From JAPPHA01 sp965220985 (lineage in GTDB: Bacteria > Pseudomonadota > Alphaproteobacteria > Rhodobacterales > Rhodobacteraceae): DNA of 64,000 bases. Position numbers and translations under genes: made by a program. Below the pieces are notes generated by a model that was not told the DNA's origin, did no database searches, and worked only from the letters and a program-made list of their open reading frames with translations. Positions 44,482-53,945 of this stretch are shown here, piece by piece. The stretch covers positions 3,348,001-3,412,000 of the forward strand of contig OZ244854.1 in assembly GCA_965220985.1 (NCBI GenBank). Reading direction: 5' to 3'. Each line of letters opens with the position of its first letter. The stretch's first letter is position 1.

Positions 44482-45977
44482 TGAATGAACAGCGACACGA
44501 CCGAGCGTTTGAAGCACTCGATTCCTATCTTTGCAAGACGGCACTGCTCGAACAGGTCATCGGCGTTCTCGGCTGGGATCAGGAAACCTGCATGCCTTCG
44601 GAAGCTGACAAGCAACGAGGCGAGCAGAATGGGGCGATGAGGGAGGTCGTTCATTCGAGGTGGACCGCCGACGAACTGGGTGACTTGCTGGATGCCATCG
44701 ACCCTGCACATCTCGACACGCGCCAACGCGCAGCCATACGCGTTGCCGAGACCGAACGATTGCGTGCCCTGCGCGTTCCCGTTGAACTCGCATCAGAAAT
44801 CGCGCGGCTGACGCCTGAGTCGATGGCCAGTTGGGCCACGGCACGAAAAGACGACGATGTCGCGTTGTTTCTGCCCATGTTGTCGCGATTGGTCGAACTG
44901 AAGCGGCAAGAGGCCGAGGCCATAGCGGATGGTGGAAACGCCTATGACGCGCTCCTGAGTGAATTCGAACCTGGCGCGACAAGCGCAGAGATCTCCAGCA
45001 TTTTTGGCCGGTTGCGCCGCGAACTGACGGATCTGCTTGGTCGAATTCGTGAGACCGGAAAGGTTCAAGGACAGATCGAGGGCAAGTATCCCATTCAGCA
45101 GCAGCTTGAACTTGCAAACGAAATCGCGAACGGCTTTGGTTATGACATGAAACGCGGGCGGCTCGACCAGAGCGTTCATCCATTTACCTCCGGATCGCAT
45201 CATGACGTCCGAATCACGACCCGAGTGGATGAACACGATCCTTTCGACTGCCTCTATTCAACCATTCATGAAGTGGGGCACGGTCTTTACGAACAAGGCG
45301 TCGACATCGACCTCGGATCGACCATCCTCGGTTCCGGAACGAGCATGGGCGTTCACGAGTCGCAAAGCCGAATCCTCGAAAACCAGATCGGCAGGGGCAG
45401 GGCGTTTTGCAGCCACCTCTTTGGCCGCATGAACGAGCGATTTGACGACATGTCGATCTCGTCGAGCGAGGAACTGTACCGCGCAGTCAATGCAGTCAGA
45501 CAAGGGTACATCAGGACTGCAGCCGACGAGGTGCAATACAATCTTCACATCATGCTGAGGTTCGACCTCGAACAGTCGCTCATGAAGGGCGATTTGCACG
45601 TGAACGATCTGGAGGCTGCGTGGAACGATCGATTTGCCGAGGATCTCGGTTTCGCGGTCGAAAAAGCCAGCGATGGAGTCCTCCAGGACATTCATTGGTC
45701 ATGCGGGTTGTTCGGGTATTTTCCGACCTATGCGATTGGCAACATCCTCGCGGCCGAAATCATGAGCAAGTTGACCAAAGAGATTCCCGACCTCGACGAA
45801 CAGGTCGCCCGAGGAGACATGACAAAGTTGGTCACATGGCTTCGCAGGAACGTGCACGAGCATGGCAGGATCTACTTGCCCAACGATTTGATGAACCGAA
45901 TCCTTGGACGACCGCCATCCGAAAAACCTCTTGTCGAGTATCTCAATGCTAAATTCGGCGAATTGTATGGTTGTTGA
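44478..45977 (+). CDS. M32 family carboxypeptidase
   Basis: A 499-residue, mainly helical, cytosolic zinc carboxypeptidase of the Taq/Pfu type. The catalytic motif is HEVGH (His264, Glu265, His268), followed by the zinc-ligand Glu294 in GVHESQSRILEN and the DVRITTR and GYIRTAADEVQYNLHI motifs typical of family M32. ATG 44478 overlaps the ctaA stop by 4 nt, implying coupling. Role is general peptide turnover; substrate range is broad in known members. Confidence 0.95.
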   Translation: MMNEQRHDRAFEALDSYLCKTALLEQVIGVLGWDQETCMPSEADKQRGEQNGAMREVVHSRWTADELGDLLDAIDPAHLDTRQRAAIRVAETERLRALRVPVELASEIARLTPESMASWATARKDDDVALFLPMLSRLVELKRQEAEAIADGGNAYDALLSEFEPGATSAEISSIFGRLRRELTDLLGRIRETGKVQGQIEGKYPIQQQLELANEIANGFGYDMKRGRLDQSVHPFTSGSHHDVRITTRVDEHDPFDCLYSTIHEVGHGLYEQGVDIDLGSTILGSGTSMGVHESQSRILENQIGRGRAFCSHLFGRMNERFDDMSISSSEELYRAVNAVRQGYIRTAADEVQYNLHIMLRFDLEQSLMKGDLHVNDLEAAWNDRFAEDLGFAVEKASDGVLQDIHWSCGLFGYFPTYAIGNILAAEIMSKLTKEIPDLDEQVARGDMTKLVTWLRRNVHEHGRIYLPNDLMNRILGRPPSEKPLVEYLNAKFGELYGC

Positions 45978-46182
45978 TTGCTGGCGCGGGCAGTCCTTTA
46001 CGGCTCTGACAATGGATCTGATCCGTCAAATGAACATCCCGAGTCTTGCCAACACATGCGCTCGCGGGTTGACAGCCGACCTATCAACCACGTGCAGTTG
46101 GTTTCGGGACGGCTTCAGCCTGTCGTTGAGAGGCCGCGGCGCGAAGAATGACCAATGACAAAAACCCATGACGAGAAGTGAC

Positions 46183-46605
46183 ATGCAGTTGATGATGAAC
46201 AAACAGGACCTGCACGAGTTCTTGCAAGAATCCTTCCCCCAAGCCGGCGAGTCATTTGAGGTCGTCGAGGTGACTGATCAGGGAATCGACGTCCGCCTGA
46301 AGGTTCAGGAACGCAACCTGCGCCCCGGTGGGACCGTGTCGGGACCGTCGATCTTCGCCTTGGCGGACGTCGCCGTATACCTCGCGCTGCTTTCGCGCAT
46401 TGGCCCTCGTGCATTGGCGGTCACGACCAACTGTTCGATCAATTTCATGAGGAAGCCGCAGCCCGCAGACCTGTTGGCAAAGGCCCGAATCCTCAAACTT
46501 GGAAAATCCCTTTGCGTGAGCGATGTCGAGATATACTCGGTCTCAGGCGAGGAGATGATTGCGCATGCCGTCCTGACTTACTCGATTCCACCGCGCGATT
46601 TGTGA
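46183..46605 (+). CDS. PaaI family thioesterase
   Basis: A single-hotdog acyl-CoA thioesterase, about 140 residues. GGTVSGPSIFALADVAVYLAL is the active-site helix region with Asp as catalytic acid, and NCSINFMRKP is the usual substrate-contact strand. Several ATGs are available (46168, 46183, 46192); 46183 is preferred because GAGAAG lies 5 nt upstream. A PaaI thioesterase directly before rplM-rpsI is a conserved arrangement in Alphaproteobacteria, although the reason is not known. Confidence 0.85.
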   Translation: MQLMMNKQDLHEFLQESFPQAGESFEVVEVTDQGIDVRLKVQERNLRPGGTVSGPSIFALADVAVYLALLSRIGPRALAVTTNCSINFMRKPQPADLLAKARILKLGKSLCVSDVEIYSVSGEEMIAHAVLTYSIPPRDL

Positions 46606-46667
46606 GGTAAAATGTTACCCCATATCTAACTGATTGTTTTAGAGATGTTAATTTCTGCAATTTGCCG

Positions 46668-46696
46668 TTGACTTGTTCGTCCTGTTTTCCGATACA
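46668..46696 (+). promoter_or_regulatory. Candidate sigma70 promoter for rplM-rpsI
   Basis: TTGACT (46668-46673), a 17-nt spacer, then GATACA (46691-46696). The -35 is near consensus and the -10 is weak (three of six). The flanking 46606-46670 segment is markedly AT-rich compared with the rest, as expected for a ribosomal-protein promoter region. It lies about 48 nt before the rplM start. Confidence 0.45.
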
Positions 46697-46743
46697 GCGG
46701 CGTTCCAGACAAGTGCCTGACCAATGCAGCGTGGAATTCGACC

Positions 46744-47208
46744 ATGAAAACATATTCTGCCAAACTTGCCGATGTCGACAAGCGATGGGTGCTGATCGAT
46801 GCCGAAGGGGTTGTCCTTGGGCGCCTCGCGTCGATCATCGCGACCCGCCTTCGCGGCAAGCACAAGCCGACATTCACGCCGTCTATGGACATGGGCGACA
46901 ATGTCATCGTCGTCAACGCCGACAAGGTACAGTTGACCGGCAAGAAGAGAACGGACCGGGTTCATTACTGGCACACGGGTTATCCAGGCGGAATCAAGAG
47001 CCGAACTTCAGGCCAGATTCTTGCAGGAGCCCATCCTGAACGCCTTCTCATGCAGGCAGTTCGCCGCATGTTGCCGGGAGGGCCGCTCAGCCGGCGTCAA
47101 CTGACGCATCTAAAGGTCTATTCCGGCACTGACCATCCGCACGAGGCCCAGAATCCCGAAGTCCTGGACGTCAAGTCCATGAACCCGAAAAATACCCGGA
47201 GCGCATGA
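46744..47208 (+). CDS. rplM: 50S ribosomal protein L13
   Basis: A 154-residue ribosomal protein with the N-terminal KTYSAKLADVDKRWVLIDAEG and VLGRLASIIATRLRGKHKPT signature of L13. The C-terminal Ala/Asn-rich tail is ordinary. It overlaps rpsI, with which it forms the universal L13-S9 operon, and a PaaI thioesterase gene lies upstream. Length is normal. Confidence 0.98.
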   Translation: MKTYSAKLADVDKRWVLIDAEGVVLGRLASIIATRLRGKHKPTFTPSMDMGDNVIVVNADKVQLTGKKRTDRVHYWHTGYPGGIKSRTSGQILAGAHPERLLMQAVRRMLPGGPLSRRQLTHLKVYSGTDHPHEAQNPEVLDVKSMNPKNTRSA

Positions 47209-47702
47209 CAATGGACGAAACGATCAAATCGCTGGCCGACTTGAACGAAACGGTTGGAGACGAGACCGAGGCTCTCCTCGATCCGGTTGAACAGCGCGAA
47301 CCGGTACGTGACCAGTATGGACGCTCGTACGCGACCGGCAAGCGCAAGGATGCGATCGCCCGCGTGTGGATCAAGCCGGGGGTTGGCCGCATCATTGTCA
47401 ACGACAAGGACATCGCGACTTATTTCGCCCGTCCGGTCTTGCAGATGGTCCTTCGCCAGCCTTTCGATGTCGCCGGTGTCAAGGACGAGTTCGACGTCAA
47501 GGCAACTGTCAAGGGAGGCGGACTTTCCGGGCAGGCGGGTGCCGTCAAGCACGGGATTTCGAAGGCTTTGCAACTCTACGATCCTTCGCTTCGGCCTGCG
47601 CTGAAATCGGCAGGCTACCTCACGAGGGACGCGCGAGTGGTTGAACGCAAGAAGTACGGCAAGCGCAAGGCGCGACGCAGCTTCCAGTTCTCGAAACGTT
47701 GA
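47205..47702 (+). CDS. rpsI: 30S ribosomal protein S9
   Basis: A 165-residue S9 with an alphaproteobacterial N-terminal extension (about 40 residues) before the core ATGKRKDAIARVWIKPG and the basic C-terminus ending KARRSFQFSKR. ATG 47205 overlaps the rplM stop (ATGA) with GGAG 4 nt upstream; ATG 47211 is an alternative. In many relatives argC follows rpsI; here argC is about 7.4 kb away. Confidence 0.98.
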   Translation: MTMDETIKSLADLNETVGDETEALLDPVEQREPVRDQYGRSYATGKRKDAIARVWIKPGVGRIIVNDKDIATYFARPVLQMVLRQPFDVAGVKDEFDVKATVKGGGLSGQAGAVKHGISKALQLYDPSLRPALKSAGYLTRDARVVERKKYGKRKARRSFQFSKR

Positions 47703-47803
47703 TCCGCATCGGCAAACTGGCGATACCCAGCTTTTCTCTCTTTTCGTTCGGATTTGTCGGCGGGTTTCAAGTCGGGGTCGGCTGTTGGTAGTTTGCCCGG
47801 ATC
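47701..47803. repeat. 14-bp inverted repeat spanning the rpsI downstream spacer
   Basis: GATCCG + CATC + GGCAAACT (47701-47718) is the inverse of AGTTTGCCCGGATC (47790-47803), giving 14 matched bases with a 4-nt bulge around a 71-nt interior. The left arm overlaps the rpsI stop. The interior is T/C-rich (CTTTTCTCTCTTTTCG). It could be a long terminator structure or the trace of an insertion-element boundary, because the rpsI-argC synteny breaks here. Confidence 0.45.
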
Positions 47804-47820
47804 AGCAGTGAGCTCCGAAC

Positions 47821-48282
47821 ATGACTGGCCGGCGGCTTAGCAACTATAGTGAAAGCTCAGATGGGCTGATCGACCCAGAAGGCCGTCAGTCCGTTGGAAA
47901 TGCAGTCAATCCGGAAACCCGGCTGGTCGCACTCAGGCACCACCCGTCTTTGTGGGTATTGCCCTCGGTGCTTCTGATGTTGGCACTTTTGCCATTGCCT
48001 TACGGTTTCTACACGCTTCTTCGCATCTGCATCTGCCTTGTTTGCGGTTGGCTTGCGTACGAGCAATTCAAGCACGACAACGCAGTTGGCGTATGGGTCG
48101 TCGTCCTTGGAGCCATAGCAGTCCTGTACAATCCAATACTGCCAATCCACCTGACACGTGAGATATGGAGCATACTCAATGTTGTGACGGCGCTCCTGAT
48201 CCTCGCGCACCTCGGGATGCTCCGGCGACTGGGTCTTGATCCGGCGGCCGTGGCAAGGGGTCGCAAGTCGGTCGAAAAATAG
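47821..48282 (+). CDS. DUF6804 family membrane protein
   Basis: A 153-residue protein with three or four hydrophobic segments (about 44-60, 66-80, 92-107 and 117-135) after a 40-residue polar N-terminus. PYGFYTLLRICIC, AYEQFK and LYNPILPIHLTREIW match the small DUF6804 membrane family. Function is unknown. A second, degenerate copy of its central and C-terminal part is at 50211-50440. It lies at the start of the segment inserted after rpsI. Confidence 0.75.
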   Translation: MTGRRLSNYSESSDGLIDPEGRQSVGNAVNPETRLVALRHHPSLWVLPSVLLMLALLPLPYGFYTLLRICICLVCGWLAYEQFKHDNAVGVWVVVLGAIAVLYNPILPIHLTREIWSILNVVTALLILAHLGMLRRLGLDPAAVARGRKSVEK

Positions 48283-48300
48283 CCCAGAATCTTCCGCGCG

Positions 48301-49251
48301 ATGGAACGGGCTCTGGAACCGGACATCGCCGGCGACCCTGAATCGGGGTTGCGCTGGACGCGCCGGACGACACGGGCCGTCGCCGAGGAAGTGCATGAAG
48401 AACTTGACTTTCTCATCCGCGATCGCACCGCAGCACGGCTGCTCCGAGCCACAGGCTATGCTCTCAGGGTCAATCAAATACGGCTCGCCGGTGCTGAGAA
48501 TCCCGACCGCGACGCGAGTTTCGACTCGATTGTCGCGTTGCGTTCTCGCTGCAAGGAAGCCGGAATTCCGATCATCAGCGTCGACACCAAGAAGAAGGAA
48601 CTCGTCGGGCGGTTCCGCAATCCCGGCTCACGGTGGGTACGTGTTGCCGATCAGGTCAACGATCATGACTTCCGTTTCGACGCCGACGGCAACGCGGTGC
48701 CCTACGCCGTCCACGATCTCCAGGCCAACACCGTAATCTTCTTTGTCAGACTGTCCCACAACACCCCGCAGTTCGCCGCAGAATGCATCGCCAGCCGGTG
48801 GACAAGCGAACGACAGGAACGTTATCCCGATGCCACCGAACTGTGCAGTCTCGCCGACAGCAGAGGCAGTAACAGATGCCGTCCCCGTGCCTGGAAATGC
48901 TCCCTGCAGCACAGTGTCGCCAATCCATGCAACCTCGAGCTCTCCATTGCCCGCTATCCCACTGGCGCGTCAAAGTGGAACCCGATCGAGCACCACCTGT
49001 TCAGCGAGGTGAGCAAGAACTGGCAGGCGTTCCTCTCGAAACCACCGAGGTCATAATCAAGTATCTGAATTCGACGACAACGAAGACCGACTTGAAGGTC
49101 CGGGCCACAATGGTCGAAAAGGTCTATGAGAAAGGCCTCAAGATCGCGGAGGAGTGCATGATTTCTCAACATCGAGAAGCACGAGACGATCTCCAACTGG
49201 AATTACACCATCCGGCCTCAGCCACGTGATCTCGCGGGCATGGCAACCTAA
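48301..49251 (+). pseudogene. ISAzo13 family transposase remnant
   Basis: Three successive reading frames together give most of an ISAzo13-family DDE transposase: DPESGLRWT, PIISVDTKKKELVGRFRNPG, LADSRGSN, and YPTGASKWNPIEHHLFSEV are hallmarks. About 80-100 N-terminal residues are missing. Near 49022 one base appears lost (the frame shifts to LETTEVIIKYLN), and near 49160 a second shift leads to IEKHETISNWNYTIRP, ending at TAA 49249-49251. No terminal repeats were found. The element is inactive and lies between the two DUF6804 copies. Confidence 0.85.
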
Positions 49252-49377
49252 AACCACCAAATGTGCTAAGTTATTTATCGCCAACCCTTAGGTCTGAATT
49301 TCTATCCCAAGTTTGAGGATGTTCTTCCTGAATTGGTACTGTTCCCGCCAGGTGATGATCGGATTAGTCATGACTTT

Positions 49378-50094
49378 TCAAAACCAATAATGGCTAACGT
49401 TTTCAGTGGTCGGAAATTGTCGAATGTTGGGATCATCAGCACCCGCAACACCAAAGCGCTTGGTAAATTCGCGGAATCCTGTCAGGCCCTCAGCCCGAAT
49501 TGTCTCAAACATGCAACTGGACAAATACTCTGGCTCAACTGCGGCAGCCTGTGTCCAGACGGGTTGGCGGGCAAAAAAGTCTCGACGTTCCTCCGTGGAA
49601 AAATAGCTGCGCTGCTCCTCCAGCCAGTTATAATTGTCAGTAACTATCTCTCTATCAATGGGCTCCTCACTTGCGAAGAAACTGCGGCCACACAACATGT
49701 AGTACCAATCGCCATCAACCGGGCGCTTATCCTCGTTCAGGATCATTGCGGGAACAAATTCATGTCCGCCCTCTCCATCGACTTTTTCAAAGAGGCCCTT
49801 CGCGCGCCCGCTAACGACTGTTGCGCTCTGACAAGAAAAACGATCAGGAAGTGTGGCCGAGGCATCAAAAAACTCCACTGAGAGTTCCGGCAGTAGCCTA
49901 GCCATTGCTGTCGGGTCCGGCAAGCCGTACTCTCGAACACCCGCAGGTAGATTGGTCAGGCCTAGTAGGACCTTCTCCATAGCGTGTTTGTCCATTGCTC
50001 CCGGGAAGCGCCGACCTGCGGTCGGAATTTTTGATACCTCAAAAAGGAAATCGTTTTCAGCGAAGTGCAGTTTGTAAATGGTCGGTCGATCCAT
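49378..50094 (-). CDS. Imm11-like (DUF1629-type) hypothetical protein
   Basis: A cytosolic protein of about 238 residues. No family is recognised with certainty. The HEFVPAMILNEDKRPVDGDWYYML segment (in two parts) and the C-terminal MFETIRAEGLTGFREF resemble the Imm11/DUF1629 immunity-like proteins, in which a core strand pair is followed by a terminal ...LTGF... motif. The start is taken as ATG 50094 (AAGGG about 9 nt upstream); ATG 50124 is possible. No toxin gene is adjacent. Its spacer (49252-49377) is AT-richer than the surrounding genome, suggesting recent acquisition. Confidence 0.5.
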   Translation of the reverse strand: MDRPTIYKLHFAENDFLFEVSKIPTAGRRFPGAMDKHAMEKVLLGLTNLPAGVREYGLPDPTAMARLLPELSVEFFDASATLPDRFSCQSATVVSGRAKGLFEKVDGEGGHEFVPAMILNEDKRPVDGDWYYMLCGRSFFASEEPIDREIVTDNYNWLEEQRSYFSTEERRDFFARQPVWTQAAAVEPEYLSSCMFETIRAEGLTGFREFTKRFGVAGADDPNIRQFPTTENVSHYWF

Positions 50095-50210
50095 GTCGGT
50101 TGACCCTTTACCAGAATTGGACATTAGGTGTCCCCTTTGGACTCCATCACCGCAAAGCCGTCTCAAGTGACCGCAGGTTTTTTTTACCGCAATCCGACTA
50201 AAGACGCTAT

Positions 50211-50440
50211 TTCTATACGCTTCTTCGCATCCGCATTTGCCTTGTTTGCGGCTGGCTTTCGTTCGAGCTATCCGAGCATGACAACGCGGTTGGCGTCTGT
50301 GTCGTCATCCTTGGATCCATGGCCATCCTGTACAATCCGATTCTACCAATCCACCTGACACGTGAGATATAGAGCATGCGCAATATTGTGACGGCGGCCC
50401 TGATCCTCGCGCACCTCGGATTGCTCCGTCGTCTGGTCAG
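50211..50440 (+). pseudogene. Degenerate second copy of the DUF6804 membrane protein gene
   Basis: Base-by-base this region matches 48007-48236 (the central and C-terminal part of the DUF6804 gene) without gaps over more than 200 nt, with scattered, largely synonymous differences. The codon TGG at 48166-48168 is TAG at 50370-50372, at the identical offset, so the frame is interrupted. The 5' part, including the start codon and first membrane segment, is missing; similarity begins at FYTLLRI. This is a decayed paralogue. Confidence 0.85.
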
Positions 50441-50638
50441 TCCGCCTACCACGCTGCCGCGAGTCCGTCCCGACGAAAGTTCAGAAAATCGCGACACATC
50501 AAGCACTCATTGAAAGAGACTTCGACGACAATCTGTAGCGACCCAGTGTTTCCGGGTAACACACGGTCACGCGCCAAAACCGCGAAAATGACACTCGAGC
50601 CGGCGCGGCAGACTCTCGACTTTATCATGGCGCAACAC

Positions 50639-52129
50639 TCAGAGATTTCTCGTGCCCAACCGCCACATGAAGAAAATCGTCAGCAGCGTGAACGGCAGGG
50701 CGAGAGGCTGGGTGAAAAACACGAGCACGTTGTTGTCGTTCAGGACCATTGTCTGACGCAGCGTGTGCTCCAGCATCGGGCCAAGCAGGAAGCCGATGAA
50801 CAGCGAAACGATCGAGAACCCGGTCTTTCGCATGATGTAACCCAAGGCCGCGAACACGAACATGATGCCGATCTCGAAGATCGAGTTCGACGGAATCCAT
50901 ACTCCCACGACGCACAACACGGTCACGACCGGAAGAATGATCGCCTTCGGGACCTTCGTCACCTGAACCCAGATCGGGATTCCGAATCGGCCGATGACGA
51001 GGTGAACGACGTTTGCCATCAGCATCGAGGCGAACAGCGCGTAGACCAGTTCCCCATTGGTCTGCATCATGAATGGCCCAGGCGTGATGCCGTGAATGAT
51101 GAACGCGCCGATCAGCAAGGCCGCCGCGACGTTTCCGGGTATGCCGAGCGCGATGGTCGGAATGAGATTTGCGCCAGTGACCGCGCTGTTGGCGGCCTCG
51201 GTCGCGGCGATGCCCTCGAGCTTGCCCGTTCCGAACTCGTCTGGCGCCTTGGAAGCCCGTTTCGCCGCACCGTATCCGAGGAACCCCGCCATGGAGACGC
51301 CAAGTCCCGGCATCATGCCGACAAAAGTGCCAATGTAGGCGGATCGAAAGAGGGTTCGGATGCAGCCACGAAATTCCGACCAGAGAATGCTCTGTTGACT
51401 TGAGTCGTAGGGCACTGGTTTTGGTGGCACACCTCCTGACGGTCTCCAAACACCGAAGAGTTGGCTGAGCACCGAACTCAGAGCGAGCAGGCCGATGGCC
51501 ATCGCGTTCAGTGAAATGCCGTCATACAGGTCGATGACCCCAAAGGTCATTCGCTGGGTTCCGTCTTCAGGGTCGAGGCCGATCGTGGCCAAGAAGACCC
51601 CAAGCGCCGCCGCCGCGAGCCCCTTCGTGAGCGAGTTTCCCGACAATCCTGCGATAAGGGTAAAGGCCAGAAAGAGAACAGCCGTGATTTCCGTCGGTCC
51701 AAACAGCAACGCGATGGCAGCAAATGGGGCTGCGAGCGCGATGAGAACGACATCGCTGGCACAGTCGCCAAAGACGGAAGAATACAGCGCCATTCGCATC
51801 GCCTTGACCGGCTTTCCGCGCTTCGCGAGCGGGTAGCCGTCGCGGGCCGTGGCGACATTCTCGGCGCTGCCGGGTGCATTTAGCAATATGGCCGGAATGG
51901 CGCCGCCGGATGTACCGCCCTTGGTAATGGCGATCAGGAATGCCAGCGCGGTCACCGGCTCCATGTAGAACGTGACCGGAATCAGAATCGGGATTGCCGT
52001 CAGACTTCCGACGCCTGGCAATACGCCCATGACAATGCCGATGACGACTCCGATGATGATGAACAACAGATTGTATGCGGTGAAGGCGGACTCGAAGCCG
52101 GCAACGAGTTGAACGACAATCTGCTCCAT
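50639..52129 (-). CDS. tctA: Tripartite tricarboxylate transporter permease TctA
   Basis: The large 12-segment membrane subunit of a TTT-type transporter, 496 residues. GVLPGVGSLTAIPILIP, TKGGTSGGAIPAILLNAPG and GMMPGLGVSMAGFLGYG are the two-halves TctA signatures; IALGIPGNVAAALLIGAF follows. The gene is the last in tctC-tctB-tctA, with 9 nt between tctB and tctA. TctA works with TctB and the high-affinity binding protein TctC to import carboxylates. The exact substrate is unknown. Confidence 0.94.
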   Translation of the reverse strand: MEQIVVQLVAGFESAFTAYNLLFIIIGVVIGIVMGVLPGVGSLTAIPILIPVTFYMEPVTALAFLIAITKGGTSGGAIPAILLNAPGSAENVATARDGYPLAKRGKPVKAMRMALYSSVFGDCASDVVLIALAAPFAAIALLFGPTEITAVLFLAFTLIAGLSGNSLTKGLAAAALGVFLATIGLDPEDGTQRMTFGVIDLYDGISLNAMAIGLLALSSVLSQLFGVWRPSGGVPPKPVPYDSSQQSILWSEFRGCIRTLFRSAYIGTFVGMMPGLGVSMAGFLGYGAAKRASKAPDEFGTGKLEGIAATEAANSAVTGANLIPTIALGIPGNVAAALLIGAFIIHGITPGPFMMQTNGELVYALFASMLMANVVHLVIGRFGIPIWVQVTKVPKAIILPVVTVLCVVGVWIPSNSIFEIGIMFVFAALGYIMRKTGFSIVSLFIGFLLGPMLEHTLRQTMVLNDNNVLVFFTQPLALPFTLLTIFFMWRLGTRNL

Positions 52130-52138
52130 CGGCCGGCG

Positions 52139-52663
52139 CTACATGAACAGGCGGAAAGCCGGAACCTGTATTGTCAGACTCCACCAAAGCAACTGGGTCA
52201 CAGCCAAAGGAAGACCGACGCTCAGCACGACGATCAACCACCACCTCCGGACACCACCGAACCACAGGCAGGCAACCAGACCCAGTGCGGAGGAGACGAC
52301 GAACCCGACGGTTGACAGCAGCCACACGTACACTCCTGCGCCGGCAAGCAAGGCGAAAGTGTTGGCGATTTCCTTTGCTCCAAATCCCTGTTCGTCGTTG
52401 TCTTCATTGTCTTCGGAAATCGGAGCCCGTCCACGAAGCTGTCGGATGAGAACCGTGCACCCAAGGATCAAGGCAAGCACGGTCATCGCGCTTGCGGCAA
52501 CCGTGGGCATGAACCGAGCGCTCAATCCCTGGTCAAGACCTGTGGGGACAGGAACATGACCAGGGATGAGAAAAGCAAGGGAGAAGACCCCGAGCAGCGT
52601 CAGGATTCCGGACGCAACGAGATTGAATGTCGTCAGATCCGTCTTGTCGGTTTCGTCATCCAT
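52139..52663 (-). CDS. tctB: Tripartite tricarboxylate transporter small permease TctB
   Basis: A 174-residue membrane protein with four hydrophobic segments (about 14-34, 49-72, 105-120 and 125-165). The layout with an acidic central loop (EDNEDNDEQG) fits TctB, the poorly conserved small subunit. The assignment rests on size, topology and the position between tctC and tctA. A CCAGGA ribosome-site-like sequence precedes ATG 52663. Confidence 0.88.
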   Translation of the reverse strand: MDDETDKTDLTTFNLVASGILTLLGVFSLAFLIPGHVPVPTGLDQGLSARFMPTVAASAMTVLALILGCTVLIRQLRGRAPISEDNEDNDEQGFGAKEIANTFALLAGAGVYVWLLSTVGFVVSSALGLVACLWFGGVRRWWLIVVLSVGLPLAVTQLLWWSLTIQVPAFRLFM

Positions 52664-52709
52664 TCCTGGTGCGAACTATCCTTGTTGCCCGATCGGAATC
52701 TCGCTCGGA

Positions 52710-53693
52710 TCAGCTTCCGCCATCGTTTCCGAACAGCATCTTGAAGGTGCCGTGAAGGTCATCCATGTAGGCGGCCAGTTCGGCACTCCCGACTGCAAGC
52801 GCGGGGGCCTTCAGACGTTCTTCGACAATTGTCAGGAAATCGGGATCCTTTGCCGCTTTCAGCAGTGCCGCTTCCAGTACGGCCGCCGCATCGTCTGGAA
52901 CATCGGCTCCCGTCATGAACAGCACATATGCCGGCATGGACATTCCATAGCCAGCTTCCTTGAAGGTCGGCTTGTCCGGAGAACTCGCAAGGCGATTTGC
53001 ATTGAACGATCCGAGCACTTCCCACTGTTCGGGATTGGTGTTGTGAATCCCACCCGAATACGCCGCATCGATCTGGTTGCCGAGCAGAAGCTGGACGATT
53101 TCACTGCCCCCGCCCGTGGCGATGACCTTTGCGTCAATGCCGCTCTCTGTCACGAAATGGTCAATGAAAGGCTTCGTGATCCCGCCGACATGGGCCAGGC
53201 GGATACCAGGATTGCTCTTTGCATACTCCGCGAGTTCTTCGAAAGTCGTGAACGGGGCACCCTTTTTTGCGTACATGGCGTTCTGGTACTCGGCGACCGC
53301 CGCAAGAAACCGGAAATCCTCGAAAGCGAAGTCGACCTCGCTGACGAGGGGGATGTACGAGGCAATGTCGTCTCCGCCCATCAGGATGGTGTGACCGTCC
53401 GCTGTCGAATTTTTCAGCTTCGACCCTCCGACAGCTCCGCCGCCGCCCTTGTGGTTGACGACAGGAACCGGCTGTCCGAGTTCGGCAGACAACGCCTTGG
53501 CAAAAATGCGTGCCATTGTGTCGGTGCTGCCGCCAGCGCGGTAGGGAACGATGAGTTGAACAGGCTTGCTCGGGAAATCAGCAGCTTGTGCAATGAGATT
53601 GACCCCGGGACTCGCCCCGAAGCCGCCAAACGCAACCGCGAGCAGCAATGCCGATGCAACACGCAGGCCGCGAAACTCCAACCACTTGATCAT
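52710..53693 (-). CDS. tctC: Tripartite tricarboxylate transporter substrate-binding protein TctC
   Basis: A 327-residue periplasmic binding protein. A signal peptide (about 1-35) is followed by FPSKPVQLIVPYRAGGSTDTMAR, the canonical start of Bug/TctC proteins; GGGGAVGGSKL and LLGNQIDAAYSGG follow. ATG 53693 has AAGGAGG 9 nt upstream, settling the start. It heads tctCBA. Bug proteins bind mono-, di- and tricarboxylates and aromatic acids; which one is not evident here. Confidence 0.93.
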   Translation of the reverse strand: MIKWLEFRGLRVASALLLAVAFGGFGASPGVNLIAQAADFPSKPVQLIVPYRAGGSTDTMARIFAKALSAELGQPVPVVNHKGGGGAVGGSKLKNSTADGHTILMGGDDIASYIPLVSEVDFAFEDFRFLAAVAEYQNAMYAKKGAPFTTFEELAEYAKSNPGIRLAHVGGITKPFIDHFVTESGIDAKVIATGGGSEIVQLLLGNQIDAAYSGGIHNTNPEQWEVLGSFNANRLASSPDKPTFKEAGYGMSMPAYVLFMTGADVPDDAAAVLEAALLKAAKDPDFLTIVEERLKAPALAVGSAELAAYMDDLHGTFKMLFGNDGGS

Positions 53694-53945
53694 TGTACTT
53701 TCCTCCTTGAGTTGAGGTTTGAACTGACAACGTTGAGCTTCCACTCGTGATTGGTCTCGCGATCTGTCACAACCGGCAGCCCATGCCGGTTTGTGCCATA
53801 GTTGGGAAACAGAAAACAATTGGCTTGTCGTTGACGAGGCAAACTTGGCAGTTATCCGTCGCCCATAATAGTCGCACTATCGAATCCAAGTCGCGCCTGC
53901 GGTTCCAAGCCCGATTGCCAGTGAAGGTCAACCGGGGCAGTCAAC

